Positions 1 to 15,894 of a stretch of DNA of 64,000 nucleotides are shown here, one piece after another. This DNA comes from Epiperipatus broadwayi (lineage: Eukaryota; Onychophora; Udeonychophora; Euonychophora; Peripatidae). Position 1 is the stretch's first letter; each line of letters opens with the position of its first letter. A program made the translations under genes and the position numbers. The notes below the pieces were generated by a model. It did not search any database. It worked only from the letters and a program-made list of their open reading frames with translations, and was not told the DNA's origin. Where the stretch lies: contig JAQFVV010000969.1 of the NCBI GenBank assembly GCA_028023455.1, positions 1 through 64,000 on the forward strand. The letters are read 5' to 3'.

Positions 1-494
1 CTTAAACCGCTAATTAAATCATTGGTTGTATGAGGTAAAAATCAAATCTTTTAATTGGCCAACTCACAAACTGAAGACAAAGCCTATTGTTAAAACATAT
101 TCGCCTATAATATTAAATTCAACTCAGATACGTTTATAAAAAGTATATAATTAATTTTTCAGGTCATGAAGAAAACGAAAGTTCTTTCAAAAATAAATTG
201 CTATTTATTTATTCTAAGATATTCTATATCGGCAACATAAAAGTTATAATGTAAACAAAAAGATCGACTTTTACGTTATAGAAAAGTAAATATTTCTTTT
301 TACTACATCTTCAATATATTTACTTAAATCTTCAATATTTTTCGAAAATAATTTTGTTTTTTTATTATTCTCTCTGAAAATTATGTTTAATTTCCATAAA
401 TATTATTTAATAATAATTTAAATCGTATTCGAAATGAAAATCTCAGCGTTTTTCTTTATTTTCTTTGATCAGGCAGTTTCTTTGTTCTTTCCAG
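1..494. other. AT-rich non-coding DNA, no gene seen
   Basis: No open frame with coding character and no repeat or known element was recognised here. It is AT-rich with short poly-A/T runs and leads into the CCAAT/TATA-bearing stretch that follows. Confidence 0.6.
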
Positions 495-643
495 CCAATC
501 AGAATGTCTTTTTCGGCTGAGAGCATGCTAAGAACCAATCACAAATAATGTTCCTTCTTTGTTTAGGTTTAAATGCGTTTTTTTTTATTTTTTACTTCTA
601 AAATAAATCGGAAGATGTCACCATCGTACAGAACTTATAAAAA
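495..643 (+). promoter_or_regulatory. Possible RNA polymerase II promoter: two CCAAT boxes and a TATA box
   Basis: Two CCAATCA motifs lie 40 bp apart (495-501 and 535-541), and a TATA-like TTATAAAA lies about 95 bp further on (635-642). This spacing is typical of strong metazoan promoters. Transcription would be expected to start around 665-675, and the first ATG is at 708. The stretch from 700 to 745 is unusually rich in CpG for this window and contains a perfect 8-bp hairpin with a GAGT loop (711-730). Only motifs are seen; activity is inferred. The original downstream gene, if there was one, is replaced by LINE sequence from about 745. Confidence 0.35.
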
Positions 644-707
644 CGAATTCAATACGTATTTAACGAATTTTATCGTATGAAAACGAACTGAGTTAGAGTG
701 ATTTTAG

Positions 708-2612
708 ATGTCGACGAGGAGTCTCGTCGAGCGCGGGAAAAGGGTTAACAAAGGTTATCCTCCTTGGTTTTCATATGCTCTTATTAAGATTATTAAAAGG
801 AAATCTTACCATCATAGACTCTATTTTAAGACTTAGAATATAATTTATTATAATAACTTTATCAATTTTAGAAGATTGGCTAAATATATCTATAAACGAG
901 ATTTACAAGAGTATATAAAAAAAATTGAAATTAATATTTCTTCTAATCCTAGAGAATTCTGGAATTTTGTTAATAATTCAGGCTTGGGTAAGAAAAAGGT
1001 TCAAATGACTCATGGTTCTGAATTAAATGCAGATGAATTTTCTAAACATTTTGCAGAATTATATTTTTCACAACATGGGATTGATTCTAAAATTACATTT
1101 CCTGGCAATTTGTCTAGTGCTAAATGTACAATTGATCATATCTCTAGGGAAGATGTTATTGTAGCTATTAGGAGGCTTAAGACTCACTCTAGTTTAGAAT
1201 ATGATAATATTCTTTCTTTTATTTATAAGGGGTTAGCCGAATTTATTGCAGTACCTTTTGCCTTTATTTTTAATCTGTCTCTTAATTCTTGTACTTTTCC
1301 TAGTGTTTTGAAATGTGCTAAAATGGCTCCAATCTTCAAAAATGGAGATCGGGATTGTGTTTCTAATTGTAGACCAATTTCTGTTCTGCATACCATTGCA
1401 CAAATTTTTGAGAGATGTATTTATAATAAAATTATTTCAGATGTGGGTAAGATAATTTCTTCTTCTCAACATAGTTTTATTCCTAATAGATCAATTGATA
1501 GTAATCTTCTGACAATTTATGATCATATAGCTCATGCTATTTAAGATCGTCAAAGACTAGATGTTATATATTTCGATTTATCAAAAGCCTTTGATAAAGT
1601 TGATCACAGTATCTTACTTCATAAATTACATAAAATAGGTTTCTCTAATAAACTTGTATATTGGTTTCAATCATTTCTGTGTAGTCATACAGCATACATT
1701 AAATTCAATAATAAAGTTTCATTTAAATTTGAATGCAATTTAGGTGTTACGCAGGGTTGTATTTTAGCACCCATGCTGTTTAATGTTTATGTTAATGATC
1801 TTAAGAATTGCTTGAGATATTTTTTTCTGTTAAGCTATGCTGATGACTGTAAGATTTTTAGAAGAATTATGTCAGTTAACGATTGTGTTCTCCTTCAGAA
1901 GGATATTGATAACTTTAGTGCTTGGTGTGAGTCAAATAATATGACAGTTAAATTTGATAAATGCTTCTTTGTTTCTTATTCCAAAAAATCTGAAGTTTTA
2001 CAATTTTGTTATTATATCAATTCTCATAAAATTATTTCAGTTAAATGCCAAAAAGAAGTTGGAATTATGTTTTCTTGTAATGGATCTTTTACTCCTCATC
2101 TTGAAATGATTGTTGGTAAGGCTTTTAAGGTTATGGGTGCCATTCTTAGACATGGTTATCAGTTCAGTAATGATACTAAACGGAAATTGTTTTTTTCATT
2201 GGTTCTTCCTATTATTAAATATGGTTCAATAATTTGGAACCCTAGTTCTTTGCAAGGATGTAACTTGTTGCTGTCTATTTCAAAGAAGTTTTTCAAATAT
2301 GTTTTTTGGGAGGGTAAAATGATTAATCTTTCATCAAGATGAAAGTATAGGGATTTGAAATATTTTTATAAAATTATTAATAAACAAGTTATTTTATCAG
2401 ATATAGTTTCAATTATCTCAATTAGGTCTTTGAGTTATGATACTAGGTCTATTTATGTATATCAGATTCAAACATGTCGTTCTAATATTTTTAAATTTTC
2501 TCCTTTATTTAGGTTACCCTCTTTATATAATAAGATTGGGAGTAACCTTAATCTGTGTGACATTGATTATAAGAAATTTTGTAATCTTATTAAACTGAAA
2601 TTTTATGTTTGA
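708..2612 (+). pseudogene. 5'-truncated Jockey/CR1-group LINE ORF2 (RT), three nonsense codons
   Basis: This is the reverse transcriptase part of a non-LTR retrotransposon, which primes cDNA synthesis from nicked target DNA. One reading frame runs through the whole copy. It is interrupted only by stops at 834 (TAG, where the 21-27 kb relative has CAG), 1542 (TAA, where the relative has GAG) and 2340 (TGA). RT signatures are visible: FDLSKAFDKVDH near 1577, the QGCILAPMLFN turn near 1753 and an intact YADD at 1836-1847. The EN domain and ORF1 are absent, and LINE homology begins near 745. The ATG at 708 lies in non-LINE sequence but is in frame with the RT as far as codon 834, so the first open stretch would encode a 42-residue chimera starting MSTRSLVERGKR. 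The protein is clearly related to, but not the same family as, the 21.3-27.2 kb element. No frameshift was found. Confidence 0.85.
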
Positions 2613-2762
2613 TTTTGTCTTTTAAATTTTACTTTATTATGTATACATTTATATTTTCATTTTATGCTATATGCTTTATTTTCACTTTTATTGTAAGTGC
2701 AAGCTGTAATTGGCTTTATGCTGTTGTTTTGCACTTAAATAAATGAATTGAATTGAATTGAA
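745..2762 (+). mobile_element. 5'-truncated Jockey/CR1-group LINE with TTGAA tail
   Basis: The element is bounded by the start of RT homology (about 745) and a 3' end of tandem GAATT units (about 2744-2762) followed by ATT units. The last 60 bp of 3' UTR (ATTGGCTTTATGCTG and following) closely match the 3' end of the 21.3-27.2 kb element, which places both in one clade. 5' truncation is the usual outcome of incomplete target-primed reverse transcription. Confidence 0.85.
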
Positions 2763-3323
2763 TTATTATTATTACTATTATTATTTTAAGCTAAATAATT
2801 TAGCACAATAAATGTTAAAAATATGTTTATATATTTTTATTGAGAAAAAATTCCATTATAAATTCGTTTATTGGTTATATATTTGAATTATAATTTTAAA
2901 TTATATATATATAAGTTAGCATTTCTTCAGTAATTTTAGTAAGTTTTAATAATCAAACATTTTGTTGTTGTTTAGTGTTACTATTTCAATATTTATTGTG
3001 GTGTTTTTTTTTTTTTTAGGATTGTAAGTAATGTGAAATTTATATTTTTAATACTACTAATATTAAAATCACTATTATAATATATCTAACACATACATAA
3101 ACTTTCATGGGATAAATATTAAACTTGTAACTGCATAAGTAATCATAAAAAGACATGTAAGAAAATAAAGCAAATAACATATACACTAATAACAATAATA
3201 TTATTGTCAGTTTAAAAAGATGAATAGTTATATTTATTGTTTTTTTTTTTAAATTATCAATTATTGATATCTTTGAAGTTATTTTTTCTCTAATTAGCTC
3301 ATTTCATCATATTGTTGTTGTTG

Positions 3324-3418
<95 letters not shown>

Positions 3419-5876
3419 TACAAATATATACCTATGATAAGATTGGATATAAATTTATTATAAAATATACTAAATTATAATTTTTCGTTTTGTGTGTATT
3501 TATTTCTATTTTTATTTCTGACTATTAATACTGAGTTAATTTTTAGAAAAGCGTTTAACAATTTAAAATAAAAATAAAGAATTCTAACGTTGTATATAAT
3601 CACGTGACCCTTCTCATTAATTAATAAAACACACATACACTTTTTATATATATCCACCCACACATGAAAATAAATCTGAAGTAAAATTAAACGTTTTTTT
3701 TTTCCTGATGTATTTCAGTCTTTTTTGTGTTTAATTGCTATAAATTATTCGATATTAATCTGAACATTTATTTAACGTATATAATTAATTATTTTAGAAC
3801 AATGGTAATTAATAAAACATCATTGCAAATCTTAACGTACATTTAAATATTTTATAAATACTTTTTTTAATGTATGTGTTTGTCTGAAGATTAATTATCT
3901 TAGAACGAAGTTAACAGCAGTGTGGGAATACGGTTCATTAACCTTACAAGATTTTGTATCTGTTGATCGCTAGAAAACAACCTTCAAACAACTACTGTCA
4001 TGAACAGATGATTATATATCTTTCTGCATAGATTTTTTTATTTCAATATAAATGCGCTAGACACGTGGATGTTCAGAATAATAATTACTTTTATAAATAT
4101 AAATGATTTGTCATTTGAAAGAATCAATTCTAAATGAAAAAGAGGATGAGAAAAGGAAAGAAACATATATTTTTTTAATTGTAATTATAGGTCCATAGAG
4201 ACCATGATGGAATTTGAATTCCATCAATGATTAAAAAAGCCAAACATATTTTTATTTTATAAATGAAAAATATTTATGTGTAAATATAATTAATTCGTGT
4301 ATTTAATGCATCGGAAATTACAGTTTCATCATATATATATAAATTGATTGTTAAGAAGACGTTGCCTTGATAACGGTTTGAAATTGTTGATTGTTATTAA
4401 TATTGAGATTGTCTAAGTGTTCATTGGCATTAAATAAATACATATATATTCAAAAAGACTGTTTTAATTTATTGAATTTTTTATCACTTTTTTTTTAAAT
4501 TCTGAAATATATATATATGACTGTTTTTTCTGCAATAATTATAATATTATTATTTCTTTACATTTTATTAGTCACTATAAAGATTATAAGTTAAATGTAA
4601 TATTAATGATGCTAACAAGTTACTGATACTTTAGGTTTCCCATTCTACCTATTTTGAAAGTGCATGGAATGTTTCATTTTAAAATCAAAGTTATATATCT
4701 TTTAATTGTAGTTGTAATATTTTATGTGCCATGTGTTTATACATTTATATGAATTTAAATGTTAAATATCATTTATGTCAGTATATGAGTGGTACTGATG
4801 TTGTTCATATTAAGACTAAAGTATGTAGTGTTAGAGTATTTGCCAACATCTTTCTTTACATTAGGATGGATGGCAATCTGTCACTTAATTGGAACTTTAT
4901 TGTCTCCTTTAATGACATATGTGAGTATGTAAATACTAATAATTAGAATATATTACTTTATTTACACATTTCATAGATTACACATAATAATCACACACAC
5001 AACATCTACTGTATAGGATTGGAGCTATTTTGAAATATGGACTCTAATATAATTATTTTATTTCACAGTTGGCAATGTTGAATTTTTTAATGATATGGAG
5101 TGATTTAATATTTGAGTATTTTTTTTAGTTTAACATTAAGTACCAAAAATATTTTTATATATACAGGTATTTAAATACTGTATATTTATTGTAACCATAT
5201 GTTCAGTTCAGATAATGTTCAATAGGAATATGTTAATTTATTTACTAACTTCAATAAAGATAATTCTTTTCCTTAGTAAACTTTACTATTTTAATATGTA
5301 CAAAATCATAATAATGTATTTTACATTATCTTAGTAAAATATATGATTAAAATGTATTTAAATTCTAGTTGCAAAAATAGTAAAGAATTTACTGATAGCT
5401 ATTTAAAGTAAAGAGTTGACAAGTCATAGTTCAATAAAACAAGTTTGAAATGGGTTATATTTTGAGTGAATCTTATTACATAAAGTTTTTGCTATTTTAT
5501 AACGTTTTAATTGTTAACTTATAATAAATATTATAGTTTTTAATTGTTTTGTTACATGTGTGTGAGTGTATGGATATGAGTGCTGAAGGAAGAGAATTTA
5601 CAATGAATTACCTTTAAAAGTATTAATCATCTTCAAAAAAGTAATATATATATATATAAAGGATTGCGTTATTTAACATTAAATGTTATAGTCATAATTT
5701 TTTGTGAATTCTTAAATAAAATAAAATGTATTTGTTTTAAATAAAATAAATAATTATGGTTAGCCATTAAAATATAAATAATTATATTTTATTTATTTTA
5801 ATTAAGGTCTAGATGTTTCAAGGTTAAATATATTAGTTTTTCTGATTAATAATGATAATGCTGTATCAGTTAATTA

Positions 5877-5877
<1 letters not shown>
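2763..5877. other. AT-rich non-coding DNA with one (ATT)n array
   Basis: Apart from a (GTT)n(ATT)n microsatellite at about 3311-3419, I see no gene, RNA or repeat in this stretch. Short open frames (for example 4731-4946) have no recognisable domain and a composition expected of AT-rich noise. Confidence 0.6.
3311..3419. repeat. (GTT)n(ATT)n trinucleotide microsatellite
   Basis: A few GTT units lead into a long run of ATT. No LINE homology was recognised next to it. Confidence 0.95.
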
Positions 5878-6111
<234 letters not shown>

Positions 6112-6338
6112 GACCTATGATTAATTTAAGTCACATGATAAACTTCACTGTATTTCAAACAAACAAGTACCCATTTAAAAAAAAGAAAAATGAGAAAAAT
6201 TTTTTTTTTATTCTAATGCTAACTTTTCTTTTAAAAAATAATTAAACATTATTACTTTTTATTGTAATAATGTGTAGCTAAAATTATAAAAGTCATTTTA
6301 TTATAAATTTATCTAAATGTACATTGATTACACATTAT

Positions 6339-6494
6339 ATTTACTTAAGTTGTAAACCTCAAGAATAGCACATGAAAATGTGAAGGTAGGAACCTCTACA
6401 GGTCTTAACCACAAGCTTGCAGTTAGGACTTGTAGAGGTCCCTACCTTCACATTTTTATGTGCATGTTCTTGAGGTTTTCAGCCTTAGTAAATA
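6339..6494. mobile_element. Palindromic MITE-like repeat, same family as 17.7 kb
   Basis: Two arms of about 75 bp form an imperfect inverted repeat centred on AAGCTTGC near 6415-6421. Each arm carries CCTCAAGAA, an AATGTGAAGGTAGG block and GACCTCTACA-like sequence. Both arms match the left end of the element at 17661-17932 (which has ATTTACTAAGGC, CCTCAAGAATATGC and ACCTCTACAGGTCTTAACC). So this copy looks like a head-to-head duplication of one end. It has no coding capacity. Confidence 0.75.
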
Positions 6495-7949
6495 TTAAAA
6501 GTCATATAAGCAAATTTACATTAGACTGAACATATTCTTATTAACAACAGACAATGTTTTTCTTCCAAAATATACTTTATTGTTATGAAAAATTATACAC
6601 AGTGTTATAAATAAGAAGAAAAACACTACTATAGATTACTAAAGTGCAGAACTATTGTGTATGTTTGTTTTACTGATTTTATAAACATTGTGCTAATTTG
6701 GGAATTTATTATTAATAAAACAACCTATAAACATTTTGTTTTTTAATGTGTTAAAGTTATATATCATAATTGCAAAAAATAACATTAATGCTTTTTTTTT
6801 AATTCACTAATTGCCTTGCTTTAAGAGAAAGGGTTTATTTGTGAGCAATTATAAGATATTTTAAAGCATTAATCATTGAAGCATTATATTTATAAGAATC
6901 TGTCTTTAAAACTGTTATAGCTACATTTATTAAAATAAATGCTATAATTTTTGTTTCAAAATTATCATCAAATGAGGGAAGGAAATATAAACATTTTAGA
7001 CGTCTTCATCTATTTAAGATAAAAGATAATATTATTAATCCTTACTGTTCCAAAGTCTTAAAGTAGGTCTTATGTAATTTTGTTTCATCTAATACAAATA
7101 AAATACTATCTTGGAATTGGAATTCATTGTTTTATCTATTTAAATAATGTTTATTATTCTGGAAAAAATAAATAACTTGAAAATTTGCATTCTTTACTAA
7201 TCCTGCTAAACTGCTGTATAAAGGCTTGTGCCAGCAATCATTAAAACAAACAACCTAATTCAATAAAAATAACGCACAAAGAACAAATGAAAATCAAATT
7301 TAGAGTTCATAACCTGACTATTTAACTATTTTTGTTTGTACTTGTTCAGCTCTTCTATCCTCTTCTTTATGGAAAAATATTAACAATACATCAAAAAATT
7401 TCTACTCTGATTTAGTCATTCATTTTTACATATATGTTTAGTAGCAACTTGTATCATTTTATCTGTATGAAGAATGTTTGGTTTCATAAATTTAGAGTTA
7501 TTTTAATTTCATTTAAATGGAAAGACTCATAAACACTTAACTTTTATTGAAATGGGTATATAAGTGTAGTGGGTTTTGTGAAATTTATATTATTACTTTT
7601 GTTATAACCATTGCTTATGAATGATTAATTTACTGATATGTGATATATATTATACTGTGTATAGTTATGATAATATTTGTTTTAGAATGAAAATTGATAT
7701 AAATAAATTTTCAGATAAATAGAATTCTAATGACAAATTTTTAAAAGTTCTCACAAATTATATTTCAATTTTATTAAAATGTGTTTATGTGCACAGAATA
7801 AAACAGTTATCTTGTGTTGTGTTTACAAATAAATGTATTATTTGAAATTAATTTGTGAGTGAATGCAGTTTTATTTTTTTTAATTCCTATGATATTGCCT
7901 TTTTGTTATATTGATTGAAAATATTTATTTAGTCATAGAAGATAATGTT

Positions 7950-7955
<6 letters not shown>
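6495..7955. other. AT-rich non-coding DNA, nothing recognised
   Basis: No coding frame, RNA gene or inverted or direct repeat stood out on reading both strands. Confidence 0.55.

Positions 7956-8041
<86 letters not shown>
7956..8041. repeat. (TA)n microsatellite
   Basis: An AT dinucleotide run with a single TT interruption near 7985. Confidence 0.97.
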
Positions 8042-10562
<2,521 letters not shown>

Positions 10563-10784
10563 TAGAATGCGCATGCGCGTGTATGCCTAAGTCATCAAGA
10601 ACGAAGATCTTATTAATAATCTTTTTTTTCCCATATTCTAATCGTTTTCACCCTTAAAAACTGTGATATATATTTGTGATAGATAAAGACAGCGATGGCT
10701 GATTACTGAACAGTTGTTTTTCTAGCAAAAAGTAAGTAATACGGTCGTTCATAACAAAAAATAATTCTAGCGTCATAAACAAAC

Positions 10785-12262
10785 ATGGCGTCGCGTCAAG
10801 AAGTAAACGACGTAAATTGCACTCAAACAAACGGCGATAAAATGAAAACTGCGACTATCCAAAAACATACGCAAACGTAACAAAAATAAACCAGCAGCTT
10901 CACAGCATCGAAAAAAGTCCAGCATTAACACAGACAGCAAGATTTAGGAAGGTAAATCAGCGACATAAATAATTTAAACCTCGTGGAAAACAATAATGAA
11001 GAGCCCTCCCCAATGATATGGAATCAAGATGAACTGCAAGAAATAAACGTTAATTTCAACAGTACCATCCCAAAAAAATTATTCGCAACTTTCCAAAAAT
11101 TTTTTTCACCGAGATCATTAGTGTTAGCTGTCACTGATAGGAATTTAACACTCTATAAATTCCCCAGAGAGCTTCTTTACGAGGAGCTGACAGCAACAGC
11201 ATTGTGGGATACAGTCTCTAGTATTGGAGAGCATCCAAACTCGCGATACGTTGCAATTCAGTTTTTCGATGAACATCAGCGTGCAAGATTTCAAACTAAA
11301 GTAAAAACTTTAGGAAGCTACGCGCTAATAATAGTCGATCAAAGCTTGCAAAACTATTGTAACGGAATAATTAAAAACACTTACTTCGGATATACCATTC
11401 AGGATTTTCAAAAATTAATACAGTCATTTGGCAAAGCTATTTATATAAAACAAATCTACTTATCCGAGACCGGAAGAGCGGTTTTCAGCAACAACTTTCA
11501 GTTCAAAATAAAGCTGAATGACAATGTAAACCCGGAGGATATTCCAACACAAATAATTGACCAGAATGCAATACTGACTATTCACATAAAAGGATTAAGG
11601 CCGAGATGTTTTGCGTGCGGTGAAACCGGACACTTAGCAATCGATTGCAACACCAAAATCAACCAGAAAAACCAACCGAGCTCTGAAGATCAACCAACAG
11701 AAGCTCACCAACCAGAATCAAACAGTACAAAACAGATAACGAAAACAACTAATAAACAAGAAAAAATTAATAAAAAAACCACAGATCAACAGCAATTGAA
11801 TAATAAAAAAACTGCACACACGTTGCCAGCACCTGAAATTCTGGATTTATCAACAAAATCAACCAATAGAATCAAACCCCTACTAATAAAAAAACAGAAA
11901 GTCAACAACCTCAAGATGCTCCAATAGAAAAAATAGCACAATCTAAGTCAGCCTACCAAAAATACTGACGAAAAAGAGATAATAAAAGAACAAACAAACT
12001 CCACAGTAATAGTGATCAAGAAAAATATATATAACACACCAAACACCCAATATTAAAAATAATACAACAATGGAAACAGGAAGCTATCACCCCAAATATG
12101 CCTCAAATCACCAAAGCTGACACAGAACAAAGAAGAAGACCAGGCCGCCCACCAAAGAAAAATAGAGGGCCCAAAAAAATCAAAACAGAATCCAACCTTA
12201 GCCTTTCTGATCACAACAATACAACTACAGTGGAAACAGATAAATCTGAAAATGGAATATGA
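10785..12262 (+). pseudogene. LINE ORF1: nucleic-acid-binding protein with CCHC knuckle and AT-hook, frameshifted
   Basis: ORF1 products of Tx1/L1-like LINEs bind element RNA to form the RNP. The likely start is ATG 10785 (MASRQEVND). A frameshift near 10860 moves the protein to a new frame, and the long open part is 10983-11927. It has a globular N-terminal half, then a zinc knuckle CFACGETGHLAIDC (codons 11607-11648, spacing C-x2-C-x4-H-x4-C). A low-complexity Q/N/T/K-rich tail follows. After a further frame change the coding signal continues and includes RRRPGRPPKKNRGPKK (12131-12178), whose PGRPPK core is a canonical AT-hook. The end at about 12262 follows that last frame to its stop. Upstream is the 5' UTR; downstream is the EN remnant. 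Frame changes after 11927 are inferred from amino-acid composition, so the C-terminal part is less certain than the CCHC domain. Confidence 0.75.
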
Positions 12263-12519
12263 GAATGAATGAAGAAACACCAGATCAACCCTAATATTTA
12301 AACTCAACAAAAAACATAATGAAAACAAAAAGGGCAATCATGTAGGGGTTGAACCAACCTCAAAAATTAATAAGTTAAAACAGATCAAGGATATACACCA
12401 CACTTGCTTGGTATACTTGAGACAAATATGTGGACACAAACGACCCAGCCAAACATTTAAATACAGGAAGGTTTCTGTGCAGCTCCAACCCCCCTCAGCT
12501 GGAACTGACTCATAATGCT

Positions 12520-15011
12520 AGAAATTGCCCATCACAACGTTAAAATAATCACATGACATGAACTTATTAATTGCAACCTCAACCAAAAAGCATAACAATA
12601 AATCTGGTTTGTATATATGCCTTTACAGGATAAAAAAATAGATACCATAATTGCAAACATAATTCAAAGGTTAGCTACAACTCAAACCCAACCCATCTTA
12701 ATTGGAGATTTTAATTTAAAATATCAGGAATTTATCCAACGTGGCTTCACAGAATAAACAAACTAATGAGTGCAAGGTTTTGCCAGATAATGCCATCTCT
12801 TTCCACAATAACGCTCTCTTCACTTATTGATCTGTGCTTTATTCTCCAATGCTTCACCACCTTATTGAAAAAAACTACTCCCTCAACTTTTTCCGATCCT
12901 CACTCAAATAGTCACAATTGACTGCCCAAATTCAAATATCACCCTTCCACTTACAAGAACAATAAGAGTTACCCAAAAACCCCTAATTTCTGTTTCTGAG
13001 ACCACATGCTAAACAAAATCAAAGATATGACTTGAACCGATCCAGAAATATCTAGCATTTATGGGAGGTTGCTTTAACATAACCAACAAAAACAACCTCA
13101 CCATCAAGACTTTTGTCTCTGGCAGACAGTTACACCAGAGAATAATCATGATTAACCCATCACACTACCAGCAGTATATATTCAGCTACACATGCATACA
13201 ACAAAGCATGAGAAGAACTCCAAAAGCTATCTGAAGATAAAGAAAAGCAAGGTAGCTAATCAGGCCACACACTTGGACAAGAGATTATATAAGATGGGCG
13301 CTGGAGAACCAACCAGATGTAAAAGGCCAATGGCACATATACAAATAGTGGAACATAGCAGGACACAATATGATTATGCCAATTTTTGAATATTTTAAAG
13401 AAAAATTACAAGAAAGACAACCATATAAAATACACATAATCGTTTCCACCAGAGACAAAGACCCCATTCACAAAAGACTCTTCACAACAAAACTAAATAC
13501 TATTGAAATGTTGCCATCCAGGTAGTCCTGGAGTTCCATTGTTTGTATTAAAGCATCTAAGTAAATTCACAACAGAATATTTATGTCAGTAGCAAACCAT
13601 CTAGCACAACAAATTCAACCCATGGAGGGTGTCTATCCAATAGCCATAGTACCCTATAATAAAAAGAAAGCAATTATTCCACCTATTACAGACCTCAGAC
13701 CAATATCTATGGGACCTTTGCCAATCAAAATTCTGGACAAAATTATTAAAGATGAAATTGAACCGTATATAATGCCACTTATCTCCGAAGCACAATATGC
13801 AAAGAAAAACCTTCAACAACAGAAGCAGCTTTATCTTCAAAGCAATTCTAGCAACAGTAAAACAGGGAAAAAATAGGACGTGTTGTGCAGCTTGACATAG
13901 AAGCTGCATTTGACTCAGTCAAATATATACACACTTCTAAAAATTCTAAAAGACACAGAAATTCCTAGAACACATCTATATATAATTGCTAACCTGCTTC
14001 TGAACAGAGAGATCCATATAACTTTAAATGGAAGAAACTCACCATCTTTCATGCCCACCAAATCTATATTCCAAGGATCCCCTCTTAGTTCACTATTGTT
14101 TATATTTTACATCAATCCCCTTATTAAAAGCATACAAAATGCATTTACTGGGATCGAGATACCAGACACAACACAGCGCACTACTTGCATCGCCTATATG
14201 GATGATGTTACCATATTCCTAACATCAAAAAAACAAATACCGCAACTCCAAAAGATATTACAAGAATATTCACAAAAATATGAATTATCATTTAATCCAG
14301 CAAAAACACAGCCTGGTCTCTATACACTGGTAAACCTGTACATCAATTTACAAATCAAAACCAAACTCTTTCCTTGGGTTCCCATTTCATATGGGAATTA
14401 CAGGAATGAGATGTCATATCCAAAATAAACTTAAAGAAGAAGCCACAAAAATTATAAACTCCTTGTCCAAGGCATATCTTTCACTATATTCCAAAGTACA
14501 GTTAATTAACCAGCTTATCACAACCAAAATAACTTACTATGTACGGTTATTTCATTCTCAAAGGGGTTCATTTCAAAAATTAAAACCATATATAATAAAC
14601 TACTTTGGGCCAGAAAAACAGTAGCAATTTCCACAAAAAAACTTAGCCAACCTCTAATTAAAATGGACTTGGCTTGCACAACATCAATGTTTTTCATATA
14701 CAGAAGTTAAGGAACTCAATAATCACAATACTTGCCAAATACCCAAAATTAACCACTTGCTAGAAGTTACTCCAACAGATAGACCACCTCCAAAAGGTTC
14801 CTTTTTCACCAACATTATATACCAATGCAAAACCACAGACAAGATTCCAGAACAGTATTTGCATAAGTATTCATACTGGGATATTTATGGTTTAATAAAC
14901 AGAGAAGCAGATACTAATGTTATACAACCTATGCTAGGAATTAACAACAAGAGACTACTCAAGGAATATAAAAAATGGGCTCTAGAGCCCAAATACTTTG
15001 ATTTATCATGA
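12520..15011 (+). pseudogene. LINE ORF2 remnant: AP-type endonuclease and reverse transcriptase, multiply broken
   Basis: The EN N-terminal pattern (EIAHHNVK) is at about 12518-12545, and the catalytic IGDFNLK motif is near 12700. RT signatures follow: TDLRPISMGPLPIKILDK (about 13690-13743), QLDIEAAFDSVK (about 13885-13925), FQGSPLSSLLFIFYINPL (about 14071-14125) and the catalytic AYMDDVTIF (YMDD at 14195-14206). After the RT, the C-terminal region (SKAYLSLYSKVQLINQLITTKITYY, interrupted) runs to about 14620, with further coding-like sequence to 15011. The pieces lie in different frames and are separated by stops, so no full ORF2 can be read. The RT motifs survive, so decay is moderate. M in YMDD instead of A is seen in some LINEs and could equally be a substitution. 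Confidence 0.75.
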
Positions 15012-15691
15012 AAATCAATCAAAGTGCCTTGCCAACAACCCACTTTCTTTATCATAAAAGAATGTATATATCTATTGACCTCTTTGTGGACTCTGCCATC
15101 GAGCAGAAGAGACACTGGACACTTTATTTATCAATGTGTAGCACTTAACCAAACCACGACAGATGATATGTAACACCTACAGAAAACGGGTACAATCATT
15201 ATTCACATAATAGCTGCTTTTCAGGAAGATCAATACCTAGCATTAGGGCAGCCATTTGTTCTATATGCATATTGGTGCACCGATGTACTTTCTTAATTGG
15301 CAATAACACCAGACGAACCCAGCTACATTTAGCAACAAACTGCTACACATTCGAAATAGAGATAAAATAATAACCAACCCCCACTTATATGCAGCAACAT
15401 GGTCATTGTTAAAACAACCATCAATGCTGTGAATGCTGCAAAGAAAAACTATCATACAACTAACATTCAAAGTGATATGCGGACAAAACTGAATAAGCTC
15501 CTCAAACTTTAGAACTCTGATTATTTTTGTTGTTTAATTTTTATATTGTTATAGTCCATTAACACAAAGTGTAACCACTAAATTCATTTATATGTGTTTA
15601 CCCTAATATTATTCATTGTATGTTAAATTTCAAATTTTTCTAGATGTAAACTTATGTAAACCATTGAGATCAATAAAGCATTTATTGAAAC

Positions 15692-15890
<199 letters not shown>

Positions 15891-15894
<4 letters not shown>

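Noticed and set aside
711-730. GC-rich hairpin TCGACGAG-GAGT-CTCGTCGA as a self-cleaving ribozyme
   Set aside because: It pairs perfectly but lacks the conserved core of a hammerhead or HDV-type ribozyme; recorded only as a hairpin near the LINE junction.
4731-4946. 71-codon frame starting MCLYIYMNLN
   Set aside because: No domain, no neighbouring gene signals, and the composition fits AT-rich noise.
12053-12337. Minus-strand frame of 94 codons opposite the Tx1-like ORF1 tail
   Set aside because: It is the shadow of the plus-strand ORF1 region that carries the AT-hook; hydrophobic composition comes from antisense of a Lys/Arg/Pro-rich region.
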